Assembly (NCBI RefSeq): GCF_013031355.1
Contig: NZ_WPZO01000007.1
Span: 62,001 to 126,000, forward strand
Reading direction: 5' to 3'
Origin: Ruegeria arenilitoris
Lineage (GTDB): Bacteria; Pseudomonadota; Alphaproteobacteria; Rhodobacterales; Rhodobacteraceae
DNA length: 64,000 nt
Shown: one piece after another, positions 1 through 8,574 of the stretch
Layout: every line of letters starts with the position of its first letter
How positions within the stretch are numbered: the stretch's first letter is position 1
Notes under the pieces: generated by a model
Seen by the model: the letters and a program-made list of their open reading frames with translations, nothing else
Told to the model about the DNA's origin: nothing
Database searches by the model: none
Program-made: the position numbers and the translations under genes

Positions 1-1124
1 GCGAAGACCCGCGCGATCAGAAGATCGATCTGGGTGTGGGTGTCTACAAGAATGCCGAGGGCGTGACGCCCGTAATGCGCGCAGTCAAAGCCGCCGAAAA
101 GCGCATTCTCGAAGAGCAGGAAACCAAAGCCTATACCGGTCTGGCCGGTGATCCGGCCTATGCCGATGCGATGATCGGCCTGATCCTTGGCACTTCGGTT
201 CCGCGTGGCAACATTGCCGCGGTGGCGACGCCGGGTGGTACCGGAGCATGCCGTCAGGCGTTTGAGATGATCCGCATGGCCAACCCGTCGGCGCGTGTGT
301 TCGTGTCGAACCCGACTTGGCCGAACCACTTGTCGATCCTGAACTATCTGGGCATGGAGGCCGTTCCGTACCGTTATTTCGACGGTGAGACCCGTGGTGT
401 CGATTTCGACGGCATGGTCGAGGACCTGAAAACCGCCAAGGCGGGCGACGTGGTTCTGCTGCACGGTTGCTGCCACAACCCCACCGGCGCCAACCTGAAC
501 ATGGTGCAGTGGCAAGAGGTCGTGAACATCATCAACGAGCTTGGCCTCGTGGCGATGATCGACATCGCCTATCAAGGCTTTGGCGATGGTCTGGAAGAGG
601 ACGCACAAGCGACCCGTCTGGTGGCGTCGTCGGTCAAACGCTGTCTGATCGCGGCGTCGTGCTCGAAGAATTTCGGCGTCTACCGTGAACGCACCGGCCT
701 GCTGATGGCGATCAGCGATGATGCGGCGCAGACGGCCCTGAATCAGGCGACTTTGGCGTTTCTGAACCGCCAGAACTATTCGTTCCCGCCCGATCACGGC
801 GCGCGTGTGGTGACCACGATCCTGACCGACGACGCCCTGCGCGCCGACTGGAAAGCTGAGTTGGAAGAGATTCGTCTGTCCATGCTGGGTCTGCGTCAAC
901 AACTGGCAGATGAACTGCAGCGCCTGACCGGCTCGGACCGCTTTAGTTTTGTCGCGCAGCACCGCGGCATGTTCTCGCGTTTGGGTGCGGCACCGGAACT
1001 GGTCGAAAAACTGCGCGCCGATCACGGTATCTACATGGTCGGTGACAGCCGACTGAACATCGCTGGTCTGAACGCAACGACCGTGCCGATTCTGGCCAAG
1101 GCGATTGTCAACGTCGGCGTCTGA
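1..1124 (+). CDS. tyrB: Aromatic/aspartate aminotransferase (5' truncated)
   Basis: PLP-dependent class I aminotransferase that swaps the amino group between aspartate or aromatic amino acids and 2-oxoglutarate. The reading frame is open from base 3 (EDPRDQKIDLGVGVYK), so about 20 N-terminal residues lie outside the window. Visible family motifs are the NPTW segment that contacts PLP, GCCHNPTG with the cofactor-binding Asn, the SCSKNFGVYRERTG block carrying the Schiff-base lysine, and a C-terminal RLNIAGL holding the carboxylate-binding arginine. These match the TyrB/AspC Ia subgroup; sequence alone does not settle aromatic versus aspartate preference. A strong hairpin terminator follows directly. 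Confidence 0.9.
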   Translation, partial: EDPRDQKIDLGVGVYKNAEGVTPVMRAVKAAEKRILEEQETKAYTGLAGDPAYADAMIGLILGTSVPRGNIAAVATPGGTGACRQAFEMIRMANPSARVFVSNPTWPNHLSILNYLGMEAVPYRYFDGETRGVDFDGMVEDLKTAKAGDVVLLHGCCHNPTGANLNMVQWQEVVNIINELGLVAMIDIAYQGFGDGLEEDAQATRLVASSVKRCLIAASCSKNFGVYRERTGLLMAISDDAAQTALNQATLAFLNRQNYSFPPDHGARVVTTILTDDALRADWKAELEEIRLSMLGLRQQLADELQRLTGSDRFSFVAQHRGMFSRLGAAPELVEKLRADHGIYMVGDSRLNIAGLNATTVPILAKAIVNVGV

Positions 1125-1146
1125 GCCAACCACTCGAAATTGACAG

Positions 1147-1174
1147 AAGCCGCGCTAACCAGCGCGGCTTTTTT
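1147..1174 (+). terminator. Rho-independent terminator after the aminotransferase gene
   Basis: Perfect 10-bp stem (aagccgcgct / agcgcggctt) with an aacc loop, followed by a run of T. It lies 23 bases after the aminotransferase stop codon. Confidence 0.9.
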
Positions 1175-1212
1175 GTTTTCTGGCTCTATCTATAAAAGAC
1201 CCTGCCCAAACG

Positions 1213-1236
1213 AAAAGCCGGGCGCGAACGCCCGGC
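1213..1236 (-). terminator. Terminator of the glnK-amt operon
   Basis: Stem gccgggcg / cgcccggc with a tetraloop. On the minus strand it is followed by TTTT. It lies 24 bases after the amt stop codon, back to back with the aminotransferase terminator. Confidence 0.85.
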
Positions 1237-1259
1237 CTTGGGTTGTTGTCCTCAGGTTC

Positions 1260-2585
1260 TTAGCCCTTGGAGAACTCGGGGTAGGCTTCCATACCCAGCT
1301 CGCCCATATCCAGGCCGTTGATCTCTTCTTCCTCGCCAACGCGCAGGCCAACAGTTGCCTTGAGGATCGAGAACAGGATGAAGCTGACCACGAAGACAAA
1401 GATGCCGATCGCAGCGAAGCCGATGATCTGGGTCACGAAGTTCGCGTCACCGTTGGTCCAGGCCACGATGAAAGTACCCCAGAAACCGGCAATCAGGTGA
1501 ACCGGGATCGCGCCGACAACGTCGTCGATCTTCATGCGGTCCAGCATCGGGACAGTGAGAACAACGATCACGCCACCAACTGCACCGATGATCAGCGCCT
1601 GGAACAGCGACGGGGCCAGCGGTTCGGCGGTGATCGAGACCAGACCGGCCAGTGCGCCGTTCAGCACCATGGTCAGGTCGACCTTGCCATACATCACCTG
1701 TGTCAGGATCAGCGCGGCGACGGCACCGGCAGCAGCGGCCATGTTGGTGTTGGCGAAGATGCGGCTGATGTCTGCGATGTCACCGATGGTGCCCATTGCC
1801 AGCTGCGAACCGCCGTTGAAGCCGAACCAACCCAGCCACAGGATGAAGGTACCCAGAGTAGCCAGCGCCAGATTCGAACCGGGGATCGGAACCACTTTGC
1901 CGTCTTTGTTGTACTTGCCGATCCGCGGGCCCAGCACGATGGCACCGGCCAGCGCTGCGAAACCACCTGCGGCGTGCACCAGGGTCGAGCCTGCGAAGTC
2001 GCTGAAGCCCATCTCGGACAGCCAGCCGCCGCCCCACTGCCAGGACGCTTCGATCGGGTAGATGATACCGGTCAGCACGATCACGAAGGCGAAGAAGGGC
2101 CACAGCTTGATCCGCTCGGCCACGGTGCCCGACACGATCGAGGCGGTGGTGGCGCAGAACATCAGCTGGAAGAAGAAGTCCGAGCCGACAGTTGCATAGG
2201 ACAGGTCGGCATTCACGCCGTCCAGACCCACGGCCTCAAGCGATGCAGGGGCGATTGCGCCCAGAACGCCGGGGATCATCCAGCCATCGCCGGGATACAT
2301 CAGGCCATAGCCGACCAGCCAGTACATAATGGCGGCGAACGAAAACAGGCCCATGTTCTTGACCAGCTGCATGGCGACGTTCTTCGAACGCACCAGACCG
2401 GCCTCGAGCATGGCAAAGCCCGCAGCCATCCAGAACACCAGGAAACCGCCAACCAGGAACAGCAGTGAGGTCAGGATAAATTGCGTGTGCTGCGCGGTCT
2501 CGCCACCGGCGGCCTCTTGCGCAAGACCCATCTGCGGCAACGCGACGATCGCGGCGGCAGGGATGAGAGATTTCATCAGGTTCAT
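1260..2585 (-). CDS. amtB: Ammonium transporter (Amt family)
   Basis: Inner-membrane ammonium channel of 441 residues. The ATG at 2585 is preceded by GAGGA and starts a signal-like segment (MNLMKSLIPAAAIVALPQMGLAQ), followed by about eleven hydrophobic helices. Family motifs seen include GFAMLEAGLVRSKN and SWQWGGGWLSEMGF near the periplasmic vestibule, AGSTLVHAAGGFAALAGAIVLG in the mid-region, and GWFGFNGGS. It lies 34 bases downstream of glnK, the usual arrangement in which the PII protein blocks the channel when nitrogen is plentiful. The frame is open upstream of 2585, but that extension has no Amt character. Confidence 0.95.
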   Translation of the reverse strand: MNLMKSLIPAAAIVALPQMGLAQEAAGGETAQHTQFILTSLLFLVGGFLVFWMAAGFAMLEAGLVRSKNVAMQLVKNMGLFSFAAIMYWLVGYGLMYPGDGWMIPGVLGAIAPASLEAVGLDGVNADLSYATVGSDFFFQLMFCATTASIVSGTVAERIKLWPFFAFVIVLTGIIYPIEASWQWGGGWLSEMGFSDFAGSTLVHAAGGFAALAGAIVLGPRIGKYNKDGKVVPIPGSNLALATLGTFILWLGWFGFNGGSQLAMGTIGDIADISRIFANTNMAAAAGAVAALILTQVMYGKVDLTMVLNGALAGLVSITAEPLAPSLFQALIIGAVGGVIVVLTVPMLDRMKIDDVVGAIPVHLIAGFWGTFIVAWTNGDANFVTQIIGFAAIGIFVFVVSFILFSILKATVGLRVGEEEEINGLDMGELGMEAYPEFSKG

Positions 2586-2619
2586 TGTCAGTCCTCGAAT
2601 GATTGTGAGTGGGGGCGCC

Positions 2620-2958
2620 TTACAGCGCCTCTTCGTTCGTTTCCCCGGTCCGCACGCGCAGGGCCTGCTCGACATCGAGGACGAAAATCTTGCCGTCACC
2701 GATCTTGCCGGTCTTGGCGGTGTTGGTGATGGTGTCGACGATCTGATCGGCCATCGTGGCTGGGACCACGATTTCCAGTTTGATCTTGGGTACGAAATTC
2801 ACAGCGTATTCGGCGCCGCGATAAATCTCCGTGTGACCGGATTGCGAGCCGAAGCCCTTGATTTCGGTCACCATCATGCCGCGCACGCCTGCCTCGGTCA
2901 GTGCCTCGCGCACCTCCTCGAGCTTGAACGGCTTGATTGTCGCAATGATCAGTTTCAC
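2620..2958 (-). CDS. glnK: Nitrogen regulatory protein PII (GlnK)
   Basis: Trimeric PII signalling protein of 112 residues that senses ATP/ADP and 2-oxoglutarate and gates the neighbouring ammonium channel. The start is a GTG at 2958 with an AGGGGAAG Shine-Dalgarno sequence, giving the classical N-terminus MKLIIATIKPFKLEEV. The T-loop is intact, with the uridylylation target Tyr51 in YRGAEYAVNF, and the B-loop TGKIGDGKIFV is present. As first gene of glnK-amt it is expected to be NtrC-controlled; no convincing -24/-12 promoter was recognised upstream. Confidence 0.95.
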   Translation of the reverse strand: MKLIIATIKPFKLEEVREALTEAGVRGMMVTEIKGFGSQSGHTEIYRGAEYAVNFVPKIKLEIVVPATMADQIVDTITNTAKTGKIGDGKIFVLDVEQALRVRTGETNEEAL

Positions 2959-3075
2959 GTTCTTCCCCTCTGCTTCCCCGGTCTGCCCGGCTTGTTTGCA
3001 CCTGCAGAAAAAAGCGCACCTTCGCGTGGTAAGGAACGGTCCGGGTGACGAAGCGCTGAGGAAAATAGCGGCAAG

Positions 3076-3093
3076 TTGCACAATTTTTGCACA
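3076..3093. promoter_or_regulatory. TTGCACA direct repeat pair between glnK and the PBP gene
   Basis: Two exact TTGCACA copies at 3076-3082 and 3087-3093, one helical turn (11 bases) apart, in the divergent region between glnK and the penicillin-binding protein gene. The spacing suggests a same-face protein binding site. The binding factor is unknown, and the site differs from the palindromic NtrC consensus. Confidence 0.35.
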
Positions 3094-3216
3094 TAATACG
3101 GTGAATGATTAAAAAATAGGCAAACTGGGGAAGATGGCTTCCTGAATTTCCGCCCTCTACTTCACCGGTGTGTCAGGGTATGGTGCCTCAAAATGATAAC
3201 CGGGCAGAGTTTGAGC

Positions 3217-5406
3217 ATGACTGAGTCCAGGCGCCGAAAGACACCGCTGGTCGCGGACAAGAGATACCCGTCGAAAGGGCGCAAGCCCACGGCGACCAAG
3301 CGGGCTGCGAAGCCCGCTGGAAAGAAGGCGACCGCGCGCAAGACGACAACCCGAAAGACCGCCCGAAAAAAGACACGCCGGAAATCCGGCGGCAACGGCG
3401 GCGGCGGGTTCTTCCGTCGGCTGTTCCGCTGGATTTGGCGGTTGATCTGGGGGGTTACGTGGCGCGTGGGTGCTGTGGCCGGGTTGCTGCTGGCGCTGGC
3501 GGTTGGGGTTGTCTACACCTCGCTGCCCGATGTGGATGCTTTGCTGGATGGCCGGGCACGGGGCTCGGTCACGTTGCTGGACCGCGATGGCAAAGTCTTT
3601 GCCTGGCGCGGGGATCAGTTCGGCGGGGTGATCACTGCCGACACCGTCTCACCGCATCTGAAGAATGCCGTAGTCGCGACCGAGGACAAGCGATTCTATC
3701 GCCATTTCGGTGTCAGCCCTAGGGGCGTCGCCAGTGCGGTCCGCATTAACCTCAGCGAGGGGCGCGGGCCACTTTCTGGCCATGGAGGCTCGACCATTAC
3801 GCAACAAACCGCCAAGCTGTTGTGTCTGGGTGTGCCCTATGTGCCCAGCGAGTGGGAGTCCGAGGCTGCCTATGAGGCTGATTGCCGTCAGGGCTCGCTG
3901 TGGCGCAAGGCCAAGGAAGCGGTCTATGCGATGGCGATGGAGGTGAAATACTCCAAGGATGAAATCCTCACCATCTATCTGAACCGCGCATTCCTTGGTG
4001 CCGGTGCCCGCGGGTTCGAGGCGGCAAGCCAGCGCTACTTTGGAATTTCGGCGGCCGAGGTGAACCCGGCACAGGCGGCGATGCTGGCCGGTCTGCTGGT
4101 GGCACCGACGCGCTATGCACCCACCAACAACCTGCAACGCTCACAAGACCGGGCGAAGCTGGTGATCGGGTTGATGGAGGCGCAGGATTATCTGACGACC
4201 GCGCAGGCCAGCAGTGCCCGCGGCAGCCCGGCGCAACTGTCCGAGGCCGCTGCGGCGCGGGCAGGCGGCTATTTCGCCGATTGGGTGATCACCGAACTGC
4301 CCAGCTATTTTGGCACTGACACCACCGATGACGTAGTGATCCGCACCACGCTGGACCAGCGCCTGCAGAAATCGGCGGAAGAGGCGTTGAAATACATCTT
4401 CCAGGAAAAGGTGCGCGAAGGGTCTAAGGCGCAGGCCGCGATTGTGGTGATGTCGGCCGATGGTGCTGTGCGCGCCATGGTCGGCGGACGCAAAACGCGC
4501 GTGTCGGGCGCGTTCAACCGCGCCACGCAGGCGTTGCGCCAGACCGGGTCCTCCTTCAAGCCGTTTGTCTATGCCACGGCTCTGGAGCTTGGCTATTCGC
4601 CGCTGGATACGGTTGTGGACGAGCCGTATTGCGTCAACATTCCCGGATCGGGTCAGTGGTGCCCCAAGAACTATACCAACAAGTTCTATGGCCGGGTAAC
4701 GCTGGCGGACGCGCTGAAGAACTCGCTGAACATTCCGGCCGTGAAAGTGGCCGAGGTGGCCGGGCTTGAAAATGTGCGCACCGTGGCCAGCGAGTTCGGC
4801 ATCGAAAGTAATCTGGCCGAAGGTCCGGCGCTGGCGCTGGGCGCATCGGAAAGCACGCTGATCGAGATGACCGGGGCGTACGCGGGTATCCTGAACGGTG
4901 GCTCCGCCGTGGAGCCTTATGGTCTGTCCGAACTGAAACTGCTGGGTGACGACACGCCCATGATGGTGACCAGCTCGGGCATTGGTGAACGAGTGATCAA
5001 CGACAAGGCAGCCAAGCAGCTGACCTGGATGATGGAGCGCGTGGTGTCCGAGGGCACCGGCGGGCGCGCCAAGCTGCCGGGCTGGCAGGTGGCAGGCAAG
5101 ACCGGCACCACGCAGGCGGCGCGGGATGCGTGGTTCATCGGCTTCACTGCGGATTACGTGGCGGGCGTCTGGATGGGCTATGACGACAACACGCCGCTGT
5201 CGGGTGTGACCGGTGGTGGCCTGCCTGCGGAGATTTGGAAAGAAACCATGCTGCGCGTGACCGAAGGCATGACGCCCACGCCGCTGCCGATGTTGGCCCC
5301 CGATCCGCCGGTGCGGACGGCGCAGCCTCAGCAACAGCGCCGTCGACAAGGGCGTGGTTTTGAGGACGCTATCAATAACTTCTTCAAGAACGTTTTTGGC
5401 AACTGA
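3217..5406 (+). CDS. mrcA: Class A penicillin-binding protein (PBP1A type)
   Basis: Bifunctional peptidoglycan synthase of 729 residues. A Lys/Arg-rich cytoplasmic tail (about residues 1-75) precedes one membrane helix (about 80-108). The GT51 transglycosylase domain follows, with the catalytic Glu in ATEDKRFYRHFG (E156) and GGSTITQQTAK. The transpeptidase domain has SSFK (nucleophile Ser445), SLN and KTGTT (K628). The tail ends in a Gln/Arg-rich stretch. An in-frame ATG at 3193 is also possible; 3217 was chosen because the N-terminus MTESRRRK resembles related proteins and both upstream ribosome sites are weak. The first 75 residues have the composition of a nucleic-acid- or membrane-surface-binding tail. 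Confidence 0.9.
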   Translation: MTESRRRKTPLVADKRYPSKGRKPTATKRAAKPAGKKATARKTTTRKTARKKTRRKSGGNGGGGFFRRLFRWIWRLIWGVTWRVGAVAGLLLALAVGVVYTSLPDVDALLDGRARGSVTLLDRDGKVFAWRGDQFGGVITADTVSPHLKNAVVATEDKRFYRHFGVSPRGVASAVRINLSEGRGPLSGHGGSTITQQTAKLLCLGVPYVPSEWESEAAYEADCRQGSLWRKAKEAVYAMAMEVKYSKDEILTIYLNRAFLGAGARGFEAASQRYFGISAAEVNPAQAAMLAGLLVAPTRYAPTNNLQRSQDRAKLVIGLMEAQDYLTTAQASSARGSPAQLSEAAAARAGGYFADWVITELPSYFGTDTTDDVVIRTTLDQRLQKSAEEALKYIFQEKVREGSKAQAAIVVMSADGAVRAMVGGRKTRVSGAFNRATQALRQTGSSFKPFVYATALELGYSPLDTVVDEPYCVNIPGSGQWCPKNYTNKFYGRVTLADALKNSLNIPAVKVAEVAGLENVRTVASEFGIESNLAEGPALALGASESTLIEMTGAYAGILNGGSAVEPYGLSELKLLGDDTPMMVTSSGIGERVINDKAAKQLTWMMERVVSEGTGGRAKLPGWQVAGKTGTTQAARDAWFIGFTADYVAGVWMGYDDNTPLSGVTGGGLPAEIWKETMLRVTEGMTPTPLPMLAPDPPVRTAQPQQQRRRQGRGFEDAINNFFKNVFGN

Positions 5407-5415
5407 GGCATAAAA

Positions 5416-5443
5416 AAAGGCGGTGCACCGGGCACCGCCTTTT
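5416..5443. terminator. Bidirectional terminator between the PBP gene and leuB
   Basis: Eleven-base stem (aaaggcggtgc / gcaccgccttt) with an accgg loop, with A and T runs on the two sides. It sits between the convergent penicillin-binding protein and leuB genes and can serve both. Confidence 0.9.
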
Positions 5444-5464
5444 ACTTTGGAATATCAGACCTGA

Positions 5465-6568
5465 TCAGAGGCTCTCGTCCAGAGCAGCCAGAATCGCGTC
5501 ACCCATTTCGGTGGTCGAAACCGGCTGAACGCCCTCTTCGGCCAGCAGATCGCCGGTACGGACGCCATCGGCCAGAACCTTCTCGATCGCAGCTTCCAGG
5601 CGGTCGGCCTCGGTGCCCTGATCAAAGCTGTAGCGCAGCGCCATGGCGAAGCTGAGGATACAGGCGATCGGGTTAGCCTTGCCCTGACCCGCGATATCCG
5701 GGGCCGAGCCGTGGACCGGTTCGTACATCGCCTTGGGGCGGCCATTGGCCATCGGGGCACCTAGGGATGCCGAGGGCAACATGCCCAGCGAACCGGTCAG
5801 CATCGCGGCACAGTCCGACAGGATATCGCCGAACAGATTGTCGGTGACGATGACGTCGAACTGCTTGGGTGCGCGCACCAGCTGCATCGCGCCGTTGTCG
5901 GCATACATGTGAGTCACTTCGACCTCGGGGTAGTCCTTGGCCACACGATCCACGACCTCGCGCCACAGGATACCGGCCTCCATCACGTTGGCCTTCTCCA
6001 TCGAGCACAGCTTCTTGTTCCGACGCATCGCCAGTTCAAAGGCGGAACGTGCGGCGCGTTCGATCTCGGATTCGGTGTAACGCTGGGTGTTGATGCCGAC
6101 GCGTTCGTTGCCTTCCTCGAAGATGCCGCGCGGTTCGCCGAAATAGACGCCCGAGGTCAGCTCGCGCACGATCATGATGTCCAGACCGGCAACAATGTCT
6201 TTCTTCAGCGACGAGAAATCCGCCAGCGCGTCAAAGCACTGCGCCGGGCGCAGGTTCGAATACAGGTCCATTTCCTTGCGCAGGCGCAGCAGGCCGCGCT
6301 CGGGCTTTACGCTGAAATCCAGGTCGTCGTATTTCGGGCCACCCACGGCGCCCAGCAGAACCGCGTCGACCTCTTGCGCCTTGGCCATGGTCTCGTCCGA
6401 CAGGGGCTTGCCATGCGCGTCATAGGCGGCACCGCCGACCAGATCCTCGCTCACGTCGAATTCCAGGCCGCGGTTCGCTCCGAACCAGTCGATTACGCGG
6501 CGCACTTCGGCCATGACTTCGGGGCCAATTCCGTCTCCGGGCAGGATGAGGAGCGAGGGGTTGGACAT
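5465..6568 (-). CDS. leuB: 3-isopropylmalate dehydrogenase
   Basis: Leucine biosynthesis: NAD-dependent oxidative decarboxylation of 3-isopropylmalate, in the cytoplasm. 367 residues, starting [19 protein letters not shown]. The ATG at 6568 has AAGGAGATCCTTC upstream. Motifs seen: [27 protein letters not shown] (substrate arginines), the [11 protein letters not shown] family signature, the metal aspartates in [12 protein letters not shown], and [20 protein letters not shown] for NAD binding. It stands alone here; leuC and leuD lie about 4-7 kb away on the same strand. Confidence 0.95.
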   Translation of the reverse strand: MSNPSLLILPGDGIGPEVMAEVRRVIDWFGANRGLEFDVSEDLVGGAAYDAHGKPLSDETMAKAQEVDAVLLGAVGGPKYDDLDFSVKPERGLLRLRKEMDLYSNLRPAQCFDALADFSSLKKDIVAGLDIMIVRELTSGVYFGEPRGIFEEGNERVGINTQRYTESEIERAARSAFELAMRRNKKLCSMEKANVMEAGILWREVVDRVAKDYPEVEVTHMYADNGAMQLVRAPKQFDVIVTDNLFGDILSDCAAMLTGSLGMLPSASLGAPMANGRPKAMYEPVHGSAPDIAGQGKANPIACILSFAMALRYSFDQGTEADRLEAAIEKVLADGVRTGDLLAEEGVQPVSTTEMGDAILAALDESL

Positions 6569-6646
6569 GAAGGATCTCCTTGCGTTTCGTCGCAATGGCC
6601 CTAGCGCCTGCGCCGCATCGGGTCAATGAGACGAACCGGCCTTTAT

Positions 6647-6671
6647 GGCCCGGAAATCCGCTTTCCGGGCC
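6647..6671. terminator. Hairpin downstream of the LysR gene
   Basis: Perfect 10-bp inverted repeat ggcccggaaa / tttccgggcc with a five-base loop, 30 bases after the LysR-family stop codon on the minus strand. It lacks a clear T run, so it may act as a Rho-independent terminator only weakly. Confidence 0.4.
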
Positions 6672-6700
6672 GAAACTGCCGTCCATCAAGCGTTTTCTGG

Positions 6701-7594
6701 TCAAAGACTGGCCTTCAACCCCTCGGCCAACAGGTCCCAGACACGCCGGATTCGGGGCGTCTGGCGCATGGCCTGCGGGGCGGCCAGCCAGACGGGAAGG
6801 GGTTCAATCTCGACATCCAGATCCAGCACTTCGACATCCGGGTCGGCCTGAGCCACCTGAACCTGTGAGAAGCCGATGCCGCACCCGGCCCGGACCAGCT
6901 GCCAATAGGCGCTTTGAAGATCGCACCTGGTGGCGAAACTGTTTTTACTGGCAGGCCAGCCCCGTTGCTGCATTTTTTTGATAATCTGCTCGTTGGCGTC
7001 AAAGCCGACCAGATCATGTTCGAACAGGTCCTCGGGATTTTGGGGTCGTCCGGCCCGATCCAGATAGGCCCGGGCGGCGCAAAAGCACAGGTTCACATCC
7101 CCCAGATAGCGCGAGATGATGTCCATCTGCGCGGGGCGGTACATGCGCACGGCGATATCGGCCTCACGATATAGCAGGTTCTCGGTGGTGTCAGTGGCCA
7201 CCAGTTCAAGCTGAATCGCCGGTTCCAAAGCGCGGATCTGCGCCAATATAGGCGGCAGCAGGTGGTGCGAGGCAAAGACCGAGGCGGTGATGCGTACCGA
7301 CCCCTCTAACTGCTGCGACTGCCCCGCGGCTGCCAGGCTGAACGATGTCATGGCTGAATGCATCTGCTGCGCCATCGGCAACAACTGTGTGCCCACCTCG
7401 CTGAGTTTCAGGCCGCGTGCGTGACGGTCGAACAGGGACACGCCCAGCTCATCCTCAAGCGCATGAATCTGGCGGCCCAGCGTGGGCTGGCTGCGGTCCA
7501 GCTGCCGTGCCGCCGCCGACAGTGAGCCGGTTTCGGCCACCGCCAGAAAGCTTTGAATCAGGGACCAGTCGGCGTGAGTAAGTGATTTGTCCAT
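6701..7594 (-). CDS. LysR-family transcriptional regulator
   Basis: 297 residues. An N-terminal winged helix-turn-helix (about residues 8-67: SFLAVAETGSLSAAARQLDRSQPTLGRQI) is followed by a substrate-binding domain of periplasmic-protein type. It is divergent from the epimerase-like gene at 7678 across an 83-base intergenic region, the typical layout of a LysR regulator and its target. An ATTCA-N4-TGAAT palindrome covers its own start codon, suggesting autoregulation. The ligand is unknown. Confidence 0.9.
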   Translation of the reverse strand: MDKSLTHADWSLIQSFLAVAETGSLSAAARQLDRSQPTLGRQIHALEDELGVSLFDRHARGLKLSEVGTQLLPMAQQMHSAMTSFSLAAAGQSQQLEGSVRITASVFASHHLLPPILAQIRALEPAIQLELVATDTTENLLYREADIAVRMYRPAQMDIISRYLGDVNLCFCAARAYLDRAGRPQNPEDLFEHDLVGFDANEQIIKKMQQRGWPASKNSFATRCDLQSAYWQLVRAGCGIGFSQVQVAQADPDVEVLDLDVEIEPLPVWLAAPQAMRQTPRIRRVWDLLAEGLKASL

Positions 7595-7606
7595 TCAAAT
7601 ATGAAT
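7593..7606. promoter_or_regulatory. Palindrome over the LysR start codon
   Basis: ATTCA-aata-TGAAT in the divergent intergenic region, overlapping the regulator's ATG. Its position fits autorepression or control of the divergent gene. The LysR T-N11-A core was not rigorously established. Confidence 0.4.
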
Positions 7607-7677
7607 ACACGCTCTGCATTTCCCGGCAATTGCTCGATTGATTTGAATTGATAGTTTCCATTTGGAAGGAGTTCCCC

Positions 7678-8568
7678 ATGACACAATCCGTTCTCATCCT
7701 GGGTGCAACCGGCCGATTTGGACGAAACGCTTTGGCTGCGTTTCGAAACGCGGGGTGGGCCGTTCGCACCTTTAACCGCACCACCGAAAGGCTGGCGCAG
7801 GCCGCGCAAGGTGCGGATGTGATCGTCAACGCCTGGAACCCGCCCTATCCGGATTGGCAGGCGCAGGTTCCAGAGCTGACCCGGCAGGTTATATCGGCTG
7901 CGCGGGACACAGGAGCGACGGTCATCATCCCGGGTAATGTCTATGTGTTCGGGGCAGATTCACCGGGGCCGTGGTCAACGGCCACGCCACATCTGGCCCA
8001 AAACCCTCTGGGCCGGATTCGGATCGAGATGGAGGAAGCCTATCGCGCCTCATCCGTTCGCACGATCATTCTGCGGGCCGGGGATTACCTTGATACATGC
8101 GCGTCTGGGAACTGGTTCGATCAGGTGATGATCAAACCTCTGGCGCGGGGGCGTTTCATCTATCCCGGAAATCCCGACATCGCCCATGCCTGGGCCTATC
8201 TGCCCGACCTTGCCCGTGCAGCGGTTGCCCTTGCCGAGATGCGCGAGAGGCTGCCCCGTTTTTGCGACGTGCCTTACGAGGGGTACACAGTGACAGGCTC
8301 TGAAATGGCGCAGGTGCTGTCTCGGGTCACAGGTCGGCACGTGCCCGTGCAGCGAATGAACTGGTTGCCGATTCAGCTTGCCCGCCCTTTCTGGCGGATG
8401 GCGCCTCATCTGCTTGAGATGCGGTATCTGTGGAATACGCCGCACAGTCTGGAGGATGCGTTTTTCCGAGAACTGGTCGGGGATTTTCAGCGTACGGATC
8501 TGGATGCCGCGCTGAAACGGGCGATCCCTGATGCGCTGCGTTCGGATGGGGTTCTGGCCCCCGCCTGA
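7678..8568 (+). CDS. NAD(P)-binding epimerase/NmrA-like protein
   Basis: 296 residues with a Rossmann N-terminus (SVLILGATGRFGRNALAAF, the GxxGxxG nucleotide loop). It resembles atypical short-chain dehydrogenase/NAD-dependent epimerase proteins. The loop, the VIIPGNVYVFGAD strand and a C-terminal substrate region are visible; the classical YxxxK pair is not clearly conserved, so catalysis is unproven. ATG 7678 is preceded by GGAAGGAG. It is divergent from the LysR gene and probably its target. Confidence 0.75.
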   Translation: MTQSVLILGATGRFGRNALAAFRNAGWAVRTFNRTTERLAQAAQGADVIVNAWNPPYPDWQAQVPELTRQVISAARDTGATVIIPGNVYVFGADSPGPWSTATPHLAQNPLGRIRIEMEEAYRASSVRTIILRAGDYLDTCASGNWFDQVMIKPLARGRFIYPGNPDIAHAWAYLPDLARAAVALAEMRERLPRFCDVPYEGYTVTGSEMAQVLSRVTGRHVPVQRMNWLPIQLARPFWRMAPHLLEMRYLWNTPHSLEDAFFRELVGDFQRTDLDAALKRAIPDALRSDGVLAPA

Positions 8569-8574
8569 TCGCCA

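Noticed and set aside
1140..2468. Long plus-strand open frame opposite amt
   Set aside because: It is the antisense of a clear ammonium transporter gene and has low-complexity charged composition typical of a shadow frame.
2959..3075. Sigma-54 promoter of glnK
   Set aside because: Candidate GG and GC elements do not have the required ten-base spacing, so no site is reported.
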